Assembly: GCF_018812025.1 (NCBI RefSeq)
Contig: NC_063062.1
Span: 1,348,754-1,412,753, forward strand
Source: Megalobrama amblycephala
Taxonomy: Eukaryota; Chordata; Actinopteri; Cypriniformes; Xenocyprididae
DNA: 64,000 nt
Reading direction: 5' to 3'
Shown: positions 1 through 12,100 of the stretch, in pieces
Layout of the letters: every line of letters begins with the position of its first letter
Position numbering within the stretch: position 1 is the first letter of the stretch
Notes under the pieces: model-generated
Database searches by the model: none
What the model was told of the DNA's origin: nothing
The model's input: only the letters and a program-made list of their open reading frames with translations
Made by a program: the position numbers and the translations under genes

Positions 1-1468
1 CAGAATTGTGAGTTATAAAGTAAGAATTGTGAGAGAAAATGTCGGAATTGCGAGAGATAAAGTCGAAATTGCGAGATATAAAGCCGGAATTGCGAGATAG
101 AAAGTCGGAATTGCAAGATATAAAGTCGGAATTGCGAGATATAAAGTCGGAATTGTGTGATATAAAGTTGGAATTGCGAGTTATAAAGTTGGAATTGCGA
201 GTTATAAAGTCGGAATTGCGAGTTATAAAGTCAGAATTGTGTGATATAAAGTCAGAATTTCGAGTTACAAAGTCGGAATTGTCTGATATAAAGTTGGAAA
301 AGTCGGAATTGTGAGTTATAAAGTCAGAATTGCAAGATATAAAGTCAGAATTGCGAGATATGAAGTCAGAATTGTGAGATATAAAGTCGGATTTGCGAGA
401 AATAAAGCCGGAATTGTGTGATATAAAGTCAGAATTGCGAGTTACAAAGTTGGAATTGTGTGATATAAAGTTGGAAAAGTCAGAATTGCGAGTTATAAAG
501 TCAAAGTTAGAATTGTGAGATATGAAGTCGGAATTGCGAGATATAAAGTCGGAATTGCGAGTTATAAAGTCGGAATTGTGAGATATAAAGTCAGAATTGC
601 GAGATATAAAGTCGGAATTGCGAGATATATAGTCGGAATCGCGAGTTATAAAGTCGGAATCGCAAGTTATAATGTCGGAATCGCGAGTTATAAAGTCGGA
701 ATTGCGAGATATAAAGTCAGAATTGTGAGATATAAAGTCGGAATTGCGAGAAATAAAGCCGGAATTGTGTGATATAAAGTCAGAATTGCGAGTTACAAAG
801 TTGGAATTGTGTGATATAAAGTCAGAATTGCAAGATATAAAGTCAGAATTGCGAGTTATAAAGTCAAAGTTAGAATTGTGAGATATAAAGTCGGAATTGC
901 GAGAAATAAAGCCGGAATTGTGTGATATAAAGTCAGAATTGCGAGTTACAAAGTTGGAATTGTGTGATATAAAGTCAGAATTGCAAGATATAAAGTCAGA
1001 ATTGCGAGTTATAAAGTCAAAGTTAGAATTGTGAGATATAAAGTCGGAATTGCGAGAAATAAAGCCGGAATTGTGTGATATAAAGTCAGAATTGCGAGTT
1101 ACAAAGTTGGAATTGTGTGATACAAAGTTGGAAAAGTCGGAATTGTGAGTTATAAAGTCAGAATTGCAAGATATAAAGTCAGAATTGCGAGTTATAAAGT
1201 CAAAGTTAGAATTGTGAGATATAAAGTCGGAATTGCGAGATATAAAGTCGGAATTGCGAGTTATAAAGTCGGAATTGCGAGATATATAGTCGGAATCGCG
1301 AGTTATAATGTCGGAATCGCGAGTTATAAAGTCGGAATTGCGAGATATAAAGTCAGAATTGTGTGATTAAAAAATCGGAATTACGAGTTACAAAGTCGGA
1401 ATTGTGAATTATAAAGTTGGAATTGTAAATTATAAAGTTGGAATTGTAAATTATAAAGTCGGAATTGC
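1..1468. repeat. 21-bp tandem minisatellite (intron of pepd)
   Basis: About 70 degenerate copies of a 21-bp unit (GGAATTGCGAGATATAAAGT plus C). The array is already under way at position 1, so its true left end is outside the window. Main variants are gcgag/gtgag/gtgtg and ttataaag/atataaag. Because 21 is a multiple of 3, stretches stay open in one frame and give 7-residue periodic peptides of the IKSELRD or ARYKVGI type. These are products of the period, not a gene. Longer blocks near 720-1110 recur, which suggests multi-unit duplications. It decays into AT-rich copies after 1380. Confidence 0.95.
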
Positions 1469-2459
1469 CCCAAATTTTTGATTGGTAATCAATTAAGACA
1501 CTTAAATATCCTTTATTTTCCAAAACAGACATTATTTACTAATATGGGTGATGAATTATTGATACATTTCCATGTGTTTGTAAGTCTGTGATCAGTGCTT
1601 TAGAAAAGAGCTGGTTTCCAACAGAAATGTAGGTCGAAAGACACTTCTTGTTCAGTAGTAAAAAAATTCTGCATTCACAGCCTGCTTTGCTTCTGTAATC
1701 TGATGGTGTACCTCTGATATATATCTGTACTGAGATATATTGATAGTGATCTCAGCTGAAAAATTATGAATATAAACATTTTTTTTCTCAAATAACATGC
1801 ACTGATGAATTATTCACAAACCAAGAACATGCATTAAAAAAACAGTGTCAATTTTGATTTCATGTTGACTGTTCAAGGCATGCACACAAACAACATGAGT
1901 TGTCAAATCAGACAAGTAAATATTTTTATAACATCAATCCTCATACTGTTTAACAAACCCCATATTTCCTGCAGAATTCCTGATGAAAGAGATCCCATGA
2001 TCCGTGTGTTAAACGTTCAGTGCTCTGGAATAGAGATAAAAATCCCTTCGCTGATCGTAACCATGGGTTACCGCTCTCTCTCTCTCAGTGTGTGTGTGTG
2101 TGCAGTGTTATATTTAGACGTGTTATTAGAAAGTTTGCACATTCACACTGAGTCATAGGAGATGTCAAGATGCTTCAGTAATGCAGGCAGCTTCATTAAG
2201 ACACAAGTGAAGATGCTCGACCAGGAATAGACGGTGGAGGTGAAGAAAAAAACAGTAACTCACTAAGGAGAGAAAAAAGTGCTGATTTCTCTGACGTCAG
2301 TCCTGCTGTGTTTGGGCTAAAATTAGGGTTGAAAGTTTATCAGAGACGTTCAGTCTTCATTAAACTTTCTGATTGGATGAGCAATTGTTCAATAGCTGAC
2401 TTCCTATCAAAAGTTTGAGGTCATTGAGAAGGAAATTGATACTTGTATTCAGCAAGGAC
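1469..2459. other. pepd intron sequence, no gene seen
   Basis: AT-rich unique-looking intron. A short TC/TG microsatellite lies near 2075-2103. I see no exon-like ORF with splice sites. Confidence 0.6.
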
Positions 2460-2880
2460 AGATGGTAAATGCTTTTTTGAAAATGTTACAAAAGATTCCA
2501 TTTCAAATTAATGCTGTTCTGTTGAACTTTCTATTCATCAAAGAGTCCCGAGAAACAAAATGTATCACTGTTTCCTCCAAATATGAAGCAGCACAACTGT
2601 TTTCAACATTGATAATAATCATAAATGTTTCTTGAGCAGCAAATCATCATATTAGAATGATTTCTGAAGGATCATGTGACACTGAAGACTGGCGTAATGA
2701 TGCTGAAAATTCAGCTTTGATCACATGATATAAATTACATTTTAATATGTATTCACATAGAAAACAGCTATTTTAAATCATAATAATATTTCACAATTTT
2801 ACAGTTTTTACTGTATTTTTAATCAAATAAATGCAGCCTTGGTGAGCAAATCTTTACTTCTGAACAGTAGTGTGTTGAAT
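2460..2880. repeat. dispersed teleost AT-rich repeat, single copy
   Basis: Contains the family hallmarks: 'cagcaaatcatcatattagaatgatttctgaagg...', 'cacatgata', 'tactgtatttttaatcaaataaatgcagcc', and an end at 'gaacagtagtgtg'. The same family recurs, in both orientations, at about 10341-11000, 13505-14580, 35461-35850 and 49055-49330. Better copies end in CAAAAGTTT...TGACCCC-type inverted sequences, which suggests a non-autonomous DNA transposon. The superfamily was not determined. Confidence 0.7.
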
Positions 2881-3039
2881 TCTGCATTCTTGTATTAAAG
2901 GTCTCCAACAGTTTTTAAGTTGTAGCTTCATGTTTTCTCATAGTAAAAATCACTGTTATTAATGCTTTAAGATGTTATGTCTTCATATTCACATTATTGT
3001 TTCTATTATGATTAACATTTTCTCTCTCTCTGTCTATAG

Positions 3040-3115
3040 TCGTCTTCAGAAGACTGACATGGAGCTGGAAGTTCTGCGCTACACCAACCGCATTTCCAGT
3101 GAAGCCCACAAAGAG
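3040..3115 (+). CDS. pepd: pepd exon (first in window; probably exon 8 of 15)
   Basis: Follows the acceptor tgtctatag and ends at AAAGAG before donor gtaaac. Its first base completes a Cys codon split with the upstream exon. It then reads [18 protein letters not shown]..., the start of the catalytic domain (fragment residues 1-25). It ends in phase 0. The exon number is inferred from the human gene. Confidence 0.94.
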
Positions 3116-6100
3116 GTAAACATTTGTGTGTCACGTCCATAAAGCTCAAGACAGTTTTATTAGAGTTAGAGTGTTCTTGAGCTTTACAGGCACATTTGAA
3201 AACCTAAAAGGCATGCTTTTTTATTTTTAAAGTTAGGAGGACTTTAGATGACGGTGGTAAGAGTTGATCATTTCTCTGAAGGACTGGGACTGTTTCTCAA
3301 AAGCATCATAAGCCTTCTGTGATTTATTTTTCTTTTGATGTTTTGGGAAACGCTGCAGTGTTTTACAGTGAATAGTATAGCAGCTTCCAAAATCTTAAAC
3401 CTCGTTTGATCAGTATCTAGGCCAGCATTGCATTTATCCCTCACAGATACAAGGCAATACCAGAATATTAAACAGTTGATATTTCAGCACAAAAACATGC
3501 ATCTTTTTAAGGGTTCAAGCACGTTGCTCTGAAACCCTGTTGTTAATTGTTAAAATTTCCAGGGATCAGCATTCTCCCCTAAAAGTGATCGGTCAGACCC
3601 AACCGTAAGTCGTAGAGACTTGAAACTTTTGAGGTCTCACACAGTCTACAACATCGCCAAGGCTCGCCCCGATCGGCCTGACGGGGGCTCTGCAGCGGTC
3701 AAAAGTACATAATGGCTCATGGTTTTTGGCCTGATCGGAACCAAACCAGTGAAGTGAGATTCTCCAGAGTCTGATTGTCAGTAATTATCAAAAAAAAGTT
3801 TAAATTTCGACGGTCCCTAAGAGCCGCCAAAACTTTCGAAGTGGGTGGAGCCACTTTTACTAAAACGGCTCTAACTCATGAACGGAATGAGATATTTTCA
3901 CCAAACTTGGCACACCTTTGTAAGAGCTCAGTCTGTGGTCACGTGAAAAAGGACGTGGCGACTGGCCACTTGGTGGTGCTATAACATAAAAAAAACATGA
4001 AAATGGCTATAACTACATCACTATTAGTCCGATTAACTTGACAATTGGTATACAGTGTCTTTGTCCAAGGTGCCATGATTGTCTATGAGCACACTGACGT
4101 ATCTCAAAAAGCATGTCCGCCATCAGCCAATGAAGTTTGAGCAGCTATCAGACAAGGTTGACGGAGGCCAATCAGAACGAAACTCGCTGGGCCTAGAGGC
4201 CTTTGCGCATGCCCACGAGATTCATACAACATGGTAGAACTCCTCATTCTGGTCAACTTTGCCTCTAGGACCGCTGCTATCCATCAAATCATTCATTAAA
4301 TATTGGAGATTATTTCAAAAACCAACTTTAGTGAACTAGTCCTAGGCTTTTGGCTCAACCTCGATAACTGTTAAAAAGCTTTAAAAACTATATATTTTCT
4401 ATGGTAAATTGCCTGTATTTGCTGCAAATGGTATTTTCCATATATGATTGAGATGGTTACAGACTTGCTAATTAAAACATAATACCTTTTTATGCATGTG
4501 CTTATAGGCCTTTAAGCGCTTGAACCCCGATAATTGCTGCTCGCAGCTGTATTTAGTTACTAAATACCCCACTGACCCCAGTGGCAGATATTTGTTCTTG
4601 TTTTAAACACAAACTCGCTTCATTTTGATGCATTTTTCAGAAAACAAGACTTAATATCTTAAGTAATTTTGCTTCTCTTGGTTTAAGAATTTGTATGTAT
4701 TTTTACTGGAAAGCAAGACAAAATTACCAAGTAAGAACATAATTTTTTTTGCAGTGTGACATGTATCTCCCATGTGAACACAAATTTGAGCTATTTTAAT
4801 TCATTATATTTTGTTTCTTTTTCCATGGGCTGTTTTTAGTTTTACTTACTTCCCAAAAGTTGAGCCAATTCAAATACAGTTTAAAAATAAATTGGACAAA
4901 CACAGTAAATTGTTTTGTTTATTAAAATATTTTTTTTTACAGTGTAGTTTACCTAACAGTTCCTTATTGAATCAGATGCTAAAACAGTGCAAACAAAAAA
5001 ATTATGCAATCAGTGGCACAATTTGCTCTTGTAAATTACCTTCTAATATAGTCTAAAGTCACCAATCATGTAATGCACGCCGCTCTCATAATGTATATAA
5101 TTCTGCTCCACTGACAGATGAACACAGACTCTTGATATATGTGCAGTTAGGCAGTATTTATTAAGTGAACATGACGTCTGAAAATGCACAGCAGTCGAGC
5201 AGCCGACGTGAATAAAACTCTGAGAGACTCAAAATAATTGAATAATCCAAGATTGATGGTTTGTGGTAGAATAAGTTCCTGATATCCATTAATGAATAAA
5301 AAGCCTTTTTAAGAGTTTTATGTGCCAATCTGTGGTTTGTACATGAATTAATACTGTGTGTTTAAGCTAAGACCATATTTATCATTGTAACTGCTGGCTT
5401 TAACATTGATCGTTACATCAAAAGGGTTTGTGAACGTCGATTCATGTCGCAGTTATTGAGAGATTTCCATGCAACCTGCCTCTTAAGGAAACAGATTGCC
5501 CTTAAAGGGGACCTATTATGCAAAATTCACTTTTGCATGGTGTTTGGACATAAATGTGTGTTGGCAGTGTGTGCACACAACCACCCTATATTGATAAAAA
5601 TCCACCCACTCCTTTTTTTTTAATCCCCATAAATCATAAGCAGTGTCTCACAACAAGTTGTTTCCAGATCCCTGGCAGTGTGACATCACATTAGCCATAG
5701 GCCCCGCCCACGAATGTTGATGGACACTGCCGTTTTAACATAGAACCGCCCTGAGTGAGTTCACAGCGAGTTGTACACAGTCGAGAATGTCTCCCAAGCT
5801 TTTTTGGTGTTCTCTCTTTCCATTTACTCCCGAAAGCTGAGCCGCTGAAGACGAAGTGGATTCATTTTGTTTTCGAAAAAATGCTCCCTCAACTCTACCG
5901 AAATTCGTTTATGTCTGCGCGAATCATTTCACACCGGACTGCTTTTAAACGAATGTCAATACAAAGGAACAATACAAAACAGAGGTTGTGCTAAAAAGTT
6001 GTTACTCAAGGATAGATCAGTAAACTGTTCATGATCCAGCTTACTTTCTCCAGAGTCATACTGGATACAGCAGTAATGAAGGTGAGAGCACTTTATTACA

Positions 6101-9100
6101 GTTCATCGGAGTTGATTTACGGATATAAAGTTTACCAGTTTATTAAGCACCACCAGAAAAGGCATAAGGTCTATATATATTTGTTTACTGTTAGTTGTAA
6201 CGAGTCTTTCTGTGTACTTTGCTGTGTATGTTGATGATAATACAAGGGAGAGAGAGAGAGTTTATGGATAATATTTTAATGCACACTTGCATTGTGTTTT
6301 ATTAAGCTCTTACAGTGATTTTCTAGAGTGAAAACAGACGCTTCATATTTTGTGTGAAGTACAATAAACGTCATAAAACTCAAGTCGAATGGGGTCCGGT
6401 ACAACCGACTTGTACTAATATAGTGGATAAAAACAAGAAGACGATAGAAGTTATAACCGTAATTGAACTAAACTATACCTGTTCTGTCTTCATGCAGCAT
6501 ATATTCACAGTTTTTGACATTATAGTGTGTCCTGACTGAATCCTGACAGGGGAGAACGAGCTCTTGAAGGTCCGCCCTCTTAGGCCGAGTGCAGCAGCTC
6601 ATTTGCATTTAAAGGGCACACACTGAAACGGCGCATTTTTGCTCAACCCCAAAAAATGGCAATTTTAACATGCTATAAAAATTATCTGGGGGGTATTTTG
6701 AGCTAAAACTTCACATACACACTCTGGGGACAACAGAGACTTATTTTACATCTTGTAAAATGGGGCATAATAGGTCCCCTTTAATGGAATAAATCTCTCA
6801 TAAATGATACTTCTGTCATTATTTACTTCATTTGCCTCATATTGTTTTAAAACCTAAAGGTTTTTACTCAAAAAAATTTTTTATAGCTATATAATAAAGA
6901 CTGTATGGGTCATACACACAAAAAAAGGGGCTCAGGTCTGGAATGACATGACTGTGAGTAAATATTGACAATTTTCATTGTTAGGTGAACTATTCCTTTA
7001 AAACTGTTGAGAAACATTTCAGTCATTAGTGGTCAGGATTCAGCCACATTGTAGAAGTGCAGTGAATGGTTGTCCTTGCATTATCTGAAGAAAATAGCCC
7101 CAGCACCTCATCAGATAGAGAATGACCTTGACAGACCGGGTCGATCTTCAGTTGAAGGTCTGAAGGACAGATTCTGAGGCTCTTTTGATCTCTCAGTTCC
7201 AGCAGTAAAGGCCTCGGCACATATTAACACACATAGGTCTTCATAAGTGCCAGTCTCAGCCAGAGCTGATATAGACAAACATCTCACGGCTGTAACCTCT
7301 CGTCTTCCTTTATTGCTGGATATTCAGTTTAAGAGGGACATGAGTCACGACCACAATGGAAACAAATTGTTTTTTGAATGCCGAAATGAGGAATGAGGGA
7401 TATCGAAGAGTTCACTGTACGGCCACAGGAAACCATTGAGCAGTTGAGAATCAAAATCTATTTCTTATTCAGAATCACTTCTCTTTTTTTTATGACATTC
7501 AATTCTGTTAATGGTTGTGGAACGTCTCTATTCTTGTGCTGATGTGGATGATAAAACATTTCCAAACATCTTTCTTCCTCAAAATTCTGAAAGAATCATT
7601 AATAGAAGCATTAATCATTGCCATTTAAGTGCCCCTATTATGATTTTTCAGATATTTCCTCTCATGTAGTGTGAATTAGAGCTGTTTGTGAATGTAAAAT
7701 GTCTGCAAAGATCAAAAATGCAGATGAATGGAGTTGGAAAGAAAGAAGCAATTCTAAACTGAAACGAGTCGTCAGTAATTCCAGTCTCACTTCCTGCTCA
7801 AACTTGCATACACAGCAAAATCCCCAGAGTTCAATCAACTCTGCTCAGAGTGCATATACTAAATAGTGTTAAAGTAACACTGAAGCAGAGTTAAAGTTAA
7901 TGAGATAATTAAGCAATTAATAAGGCTGTTGAGTGATTCTGCTTGTTAACAGCAGGTGTTCATCACTACTGTGCAATCATTACTTAATTAATTGCTTAAT
8001 TATCTCACTAAATTTAACTCTGCTTCAGTGTTATTTTAACACTATTTAGAGAGGGACCATATGTACTCTGAGCAGAGTTGATTTAACTCTGGGGATTTTG
8101 CTGTGTATATTTGCATTATGCCAGCCTATGATCTTCATTGGCTGCCACAACAGACTGGGCCGTCTGGCCAATCAGAGCAGAGCAGGTTTTACAGAGACCA
8201 TATCCTTTATTGAACCTTTTCAGACATTGTGAGAAAAGAGCTGATGCTAAAATGAATATTATAATGTTTTTTGACCTTGGATGGATGTGAACATATTGTA
8301 GGAGACCTCAGTAACAAAATTAAGTGCCTTTAAAATAGCATAAAGGGGCACTTTAAGTGAAATCATATTCTTGAGACCCAATGAATCAAGCGGTTTTCCT
8401 GGAGTTAATAGTATAAAACGCTTGTCGGCTCAATTTAATGTCTGGGTGAAGATCTCAGAACAGATTCTGGATGTTTTTGTTCTCTCTTTCTCTCCAGCTT
8501 TTTGACTGATGTCATATTTCACTCAAAAATGGACATACTTTACCTTTGAGTTTTTCATTTCCATCTCAATAGGCCTTAAAAAAAGGCTTCAGTTTCTTTA
8601 AGCAAAATATGCATGTCTTTAGTTTTTGAGGAGAAATGTGAGCTATTATTGACTGGTTACTTGAGATTCATCTGAATGTGCGGCGGTCTGTCAGTGATGC
8701 TTACAGCAGCAAGTTTTGCTAGTTTGAAATGTAAATGAGCGACTAAATGCTGATTTTGTCTTTGCGGTGAAGAGAGCTGAGGCGAAAGAGCGGAGATTAA
8801 GAGTTCAGCTCAAGTCCAGAGGCTTTTACTGTTTTATTGAATCTGACAAGAGCGGACAACGTTTATTTGACCTTTGAACCCTACAGATATGAATAATGGA
8901 CTATATGTAGATCTGGTTTCAAGCATGTTTATTGGTGTGTAGGGAATGATGCTAATAATGCCAGAGTCAGTGGTTCGATTTTCAGCTTTAATGCACTGTA
9001 ATTTGATCTAAATAGAGGCAAAATGTCACATGCATAAATGTGAATTTCTGAAGAGAAACTAACATCTTGATATTCTGTATCAGTTTAGAGATGCATGAAA

Positions 9101-12100
9101 TGGTACCGTTTTAAATATCTTCAAATAACATTCGTTTTCTCAATCAATCAAGCATTTATATATTTTATCCAACACATATAGTGCAGTTTCATTAACTCTG
9201 TTCAGACTAGTTTAGGAGGATGTCAACATAAATTTATGTTTCATGCAGATCCAAAATCCTTCAGATTTGAACATGTCAGTGTTTTTCTTGCACATTAAAG
9301 CAAATAGAGTGCATTAGTGCCCCCTTTTTCAGTGGCACTGGTATTTTTTCCATTCGTTTTTCCCATAGGGATTTTTAAAAAAGTCTTCATTAAAGAGTTA
9401 TAAGCCATGACCTGAACCAATCAGCTACAAGGTGAATCACAAAACTACAAACTTTGATTTGAAGCAAAAAAGTTTTTGAAAATTGGAACAAAAACACAAG
9501 ACTTAACGACTTTAGTGAGGGAAAGAACTACAGTCCCATGAAGCATTGCAAACAGCATAATCGAATTAAAAATGATGTAGAAAAAACGGTGCTTACTGGG
9601 AGTGGGCGGAGCTAATTTGGCATTGGATTGGTGTAATTTTCTGTACAGCATCATGGGAAATGTAGTTTATTTGCCAGGAATTCCACAGTTAAGCATGATT
9701 ATTTTTAAACTAAGCTGAAATAATGCTGGCTGACGGCTTCAACGGAATCAAATACCATCGATTAACAACCTCGGAGCTCGCAGTAAGCCTGTCTTTAACA
9801 GTTTATAAGTTGTTGTTAAAAATCAATTTCCTTTTGGATTAAATTAATGTAGCTCTGAATTCAATAACTGTATGTATTCCATTGGGTTTCTTGTCACTTG
9901 TAGAAACTCTGACTGCTTTCCTAATCTGACAGAAGATGCTTCAGAACACACTGGACCTTTTTATATGGTTAATGAGTCATTTATATTCAGCACAGGAAGA
10001 ACATAGAGGGAAGCTACCATGAATGTGTCTATCCGTTGCGCCACTCTCCTCCTTTCCCTCTCGTGGGACGTCATTAGAACCCAGCGCTCGACACCTGAGC
10101 CGCTCATCGCCGCTCATTCCCGTCCCTCCCAAACTCCCAGCGCTGCCGTGCCGAACCGGTCCCTGTTCACCTGCGACAGGTGATCTCTCTCAGGAGACCG
10201 TCTAATGCAGCGCCAGACGTGTCAAGTGATCATTTTTTTGCTCTCTTTTTTCTCAGAATGATACAGTAAAAATGATAATATTGTGAAATATTATTACAAA
10301 GTCAATTAACCATTTTCTATTTGAGTGCATCTAATAGAAATGAACTCTCAAAAGTAGTTTTTTTTTATGTTTTTGAGTCTCTTCTGCTCACCAAAGCTGC
10401 ATTAATTTGATCAAAAATACTGTAAAAATTACAAAATATTTTTTCAATTTAATACAACTGTTTTCTATGTGTTCAAAAGTTTAAGGGTCTTTTTTTCTTT
10501 TTTTTTTGATTTTTGAAAGAAGTCTCTTATGCACACCAGAGGCTGCATTTAATTGATCAAAAATACAGTAAAAATAGTTAAATATTATTACTATTTAAAA
10601 TAACTGTTTTCTATGTGAATATATAGTAAAGTTTAATTTATTCCTGTGATCAAAGCTGAATTTATTGGATAAAAATACAGTAAAAATCACAATTTTTTTT
10701 CAATTTAATACAACTGTTTTCTATGTGAATATATAAAAAAATGTAATTTATTTCTGTGATCAAAGCTGAATTTTCAGCATCATTCAGTGTCACATGACCT
10801 TACAGAAATCATTCTAATATGCTGATTTGCTGCTCAAGAATCATTGTTGAAAATGCAAATGCAAACCGTGATGCATTTATTTTTTTATTTAAGGATTCTT
10901 TGATGAATAGAATGTTCAAAAGAACAGTATTTATTTTAAATAGAATCTTTTGTAACATTATAAATGTCTTTACTGCCACTTTTGATCAATAGAATGCATC
11001 CTTGCTGAAAAAAAAAATCTTATTCTTTATGCTTATAAGTATCATATTACCTCTGTCACCCAACATACTGCCATTATTTGAAACAACCTGATCTCCGCAG
11101 TCTCCCGGGGATCCTTCAGTGCTGCTGTGCGGTGTGACTCAGACTCTCGATTAAAATAAAAGCTTCCTAACCTGCAATCATCAAACAGCCCCTCTAATCC
11201 GCCCTCGACACACGCTCTCCCTCATTTCTCTCTGCCGTGCTGCAAATGACTGTTATCTCATCAAATGGATGAGTCGTTCTGTAATTTGAAGGCAATTGCT
11301 GGTCATTTTCAGAGCCATTCTGCAGCTCTTGTTGCCGTCTGCGCGCTCCGACTGCCGGCGAGAGTTCATTGAGATTATTAGACTTTATCTGGAGAGGGGA
11401 AAGGGAATCGCTCAGTGTGATGATGGAGATGGATGGCTAATTGAATATTTTGTAAAGCGCTCTTATCTGATTTCGGTGTGTGTTTCCTTGTAGGTGATGA
11501 AACGCGTGAAGCCGGGCCTGAAAGAGTATGAGATGGAGAGGTGAGTATTGATTGATTGATTGATTTGACTGATTGATTGAGCTGTCTCGGGTGGTCTGAT
11601 TAAATCCTCTTTCCTGAAGTGAAGTCAAATGAAGAAAGTCACACCATTTTCCTGTGAACTCGCTCTCAGAACCAGCCCACGTTTCCACTGAGAACCGAAC
11701 AAAGTATCTGCTTTACCATACCTATCCATGTCACAATAGTCCTCATTTAAATAATTAATACGCAGAATAAAGGGGCGGGGCCTGGTTGAGGTAGTTGAAA
11801 CTGGCGTTTATGGTAAGGGGTGGGACATTTCACACTGCTCCAGCCGGCCAATCAGGGCACAGTGTGCTTTTCGGAAGGAGGAGCTTCATAGAGACAAGAA
11901 CTAAACAGAGTGTTACTGACAGACTGGGAAGAGATGAGCTGAACAATGGAGAATATGAGGAAAATAATCAACATTCAAGCATGAAAACCTGCTCTAGTAG
12001 AGCACAAAAACAACATCAAGACTTTGCAAAAGGGCATAATAGGTCCTCATTAACATCCAAAAACATCCGTTTTGTGTCAGTCTAGCGTTGTTGTTTTGTA

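Larger units (their letters stand above)
5506..6780. mobile_element. Kolobok-like DNA transposon K1 (TTAA target duplication)
   Basis: Terminal inverted repeats AGGGGACCTATTATG and CATAATAGGTCCCCT are flanked on both sides by TTAA (5502-5505 and 6781-6784). TTAA duplication plus a THAP-domain ORF remnant fits the Kolobok superfamily. Both ends align with the element at 22876-24400 in opposite orientation. The element is internally decayed and non-autonomous. piggyBac also uses TTAA, but the THAP relic and the termini argue against it. Confidence 0.8.

Noticed and set aside
39..1366. Long periodic ORFs (IKSELRD-type and ARYKVGI-type peptides)
   Set aside because: They arise from a 21-bp tandem repeat whose period is a multiple of 3. 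No splice sites or non-repeat protein context.
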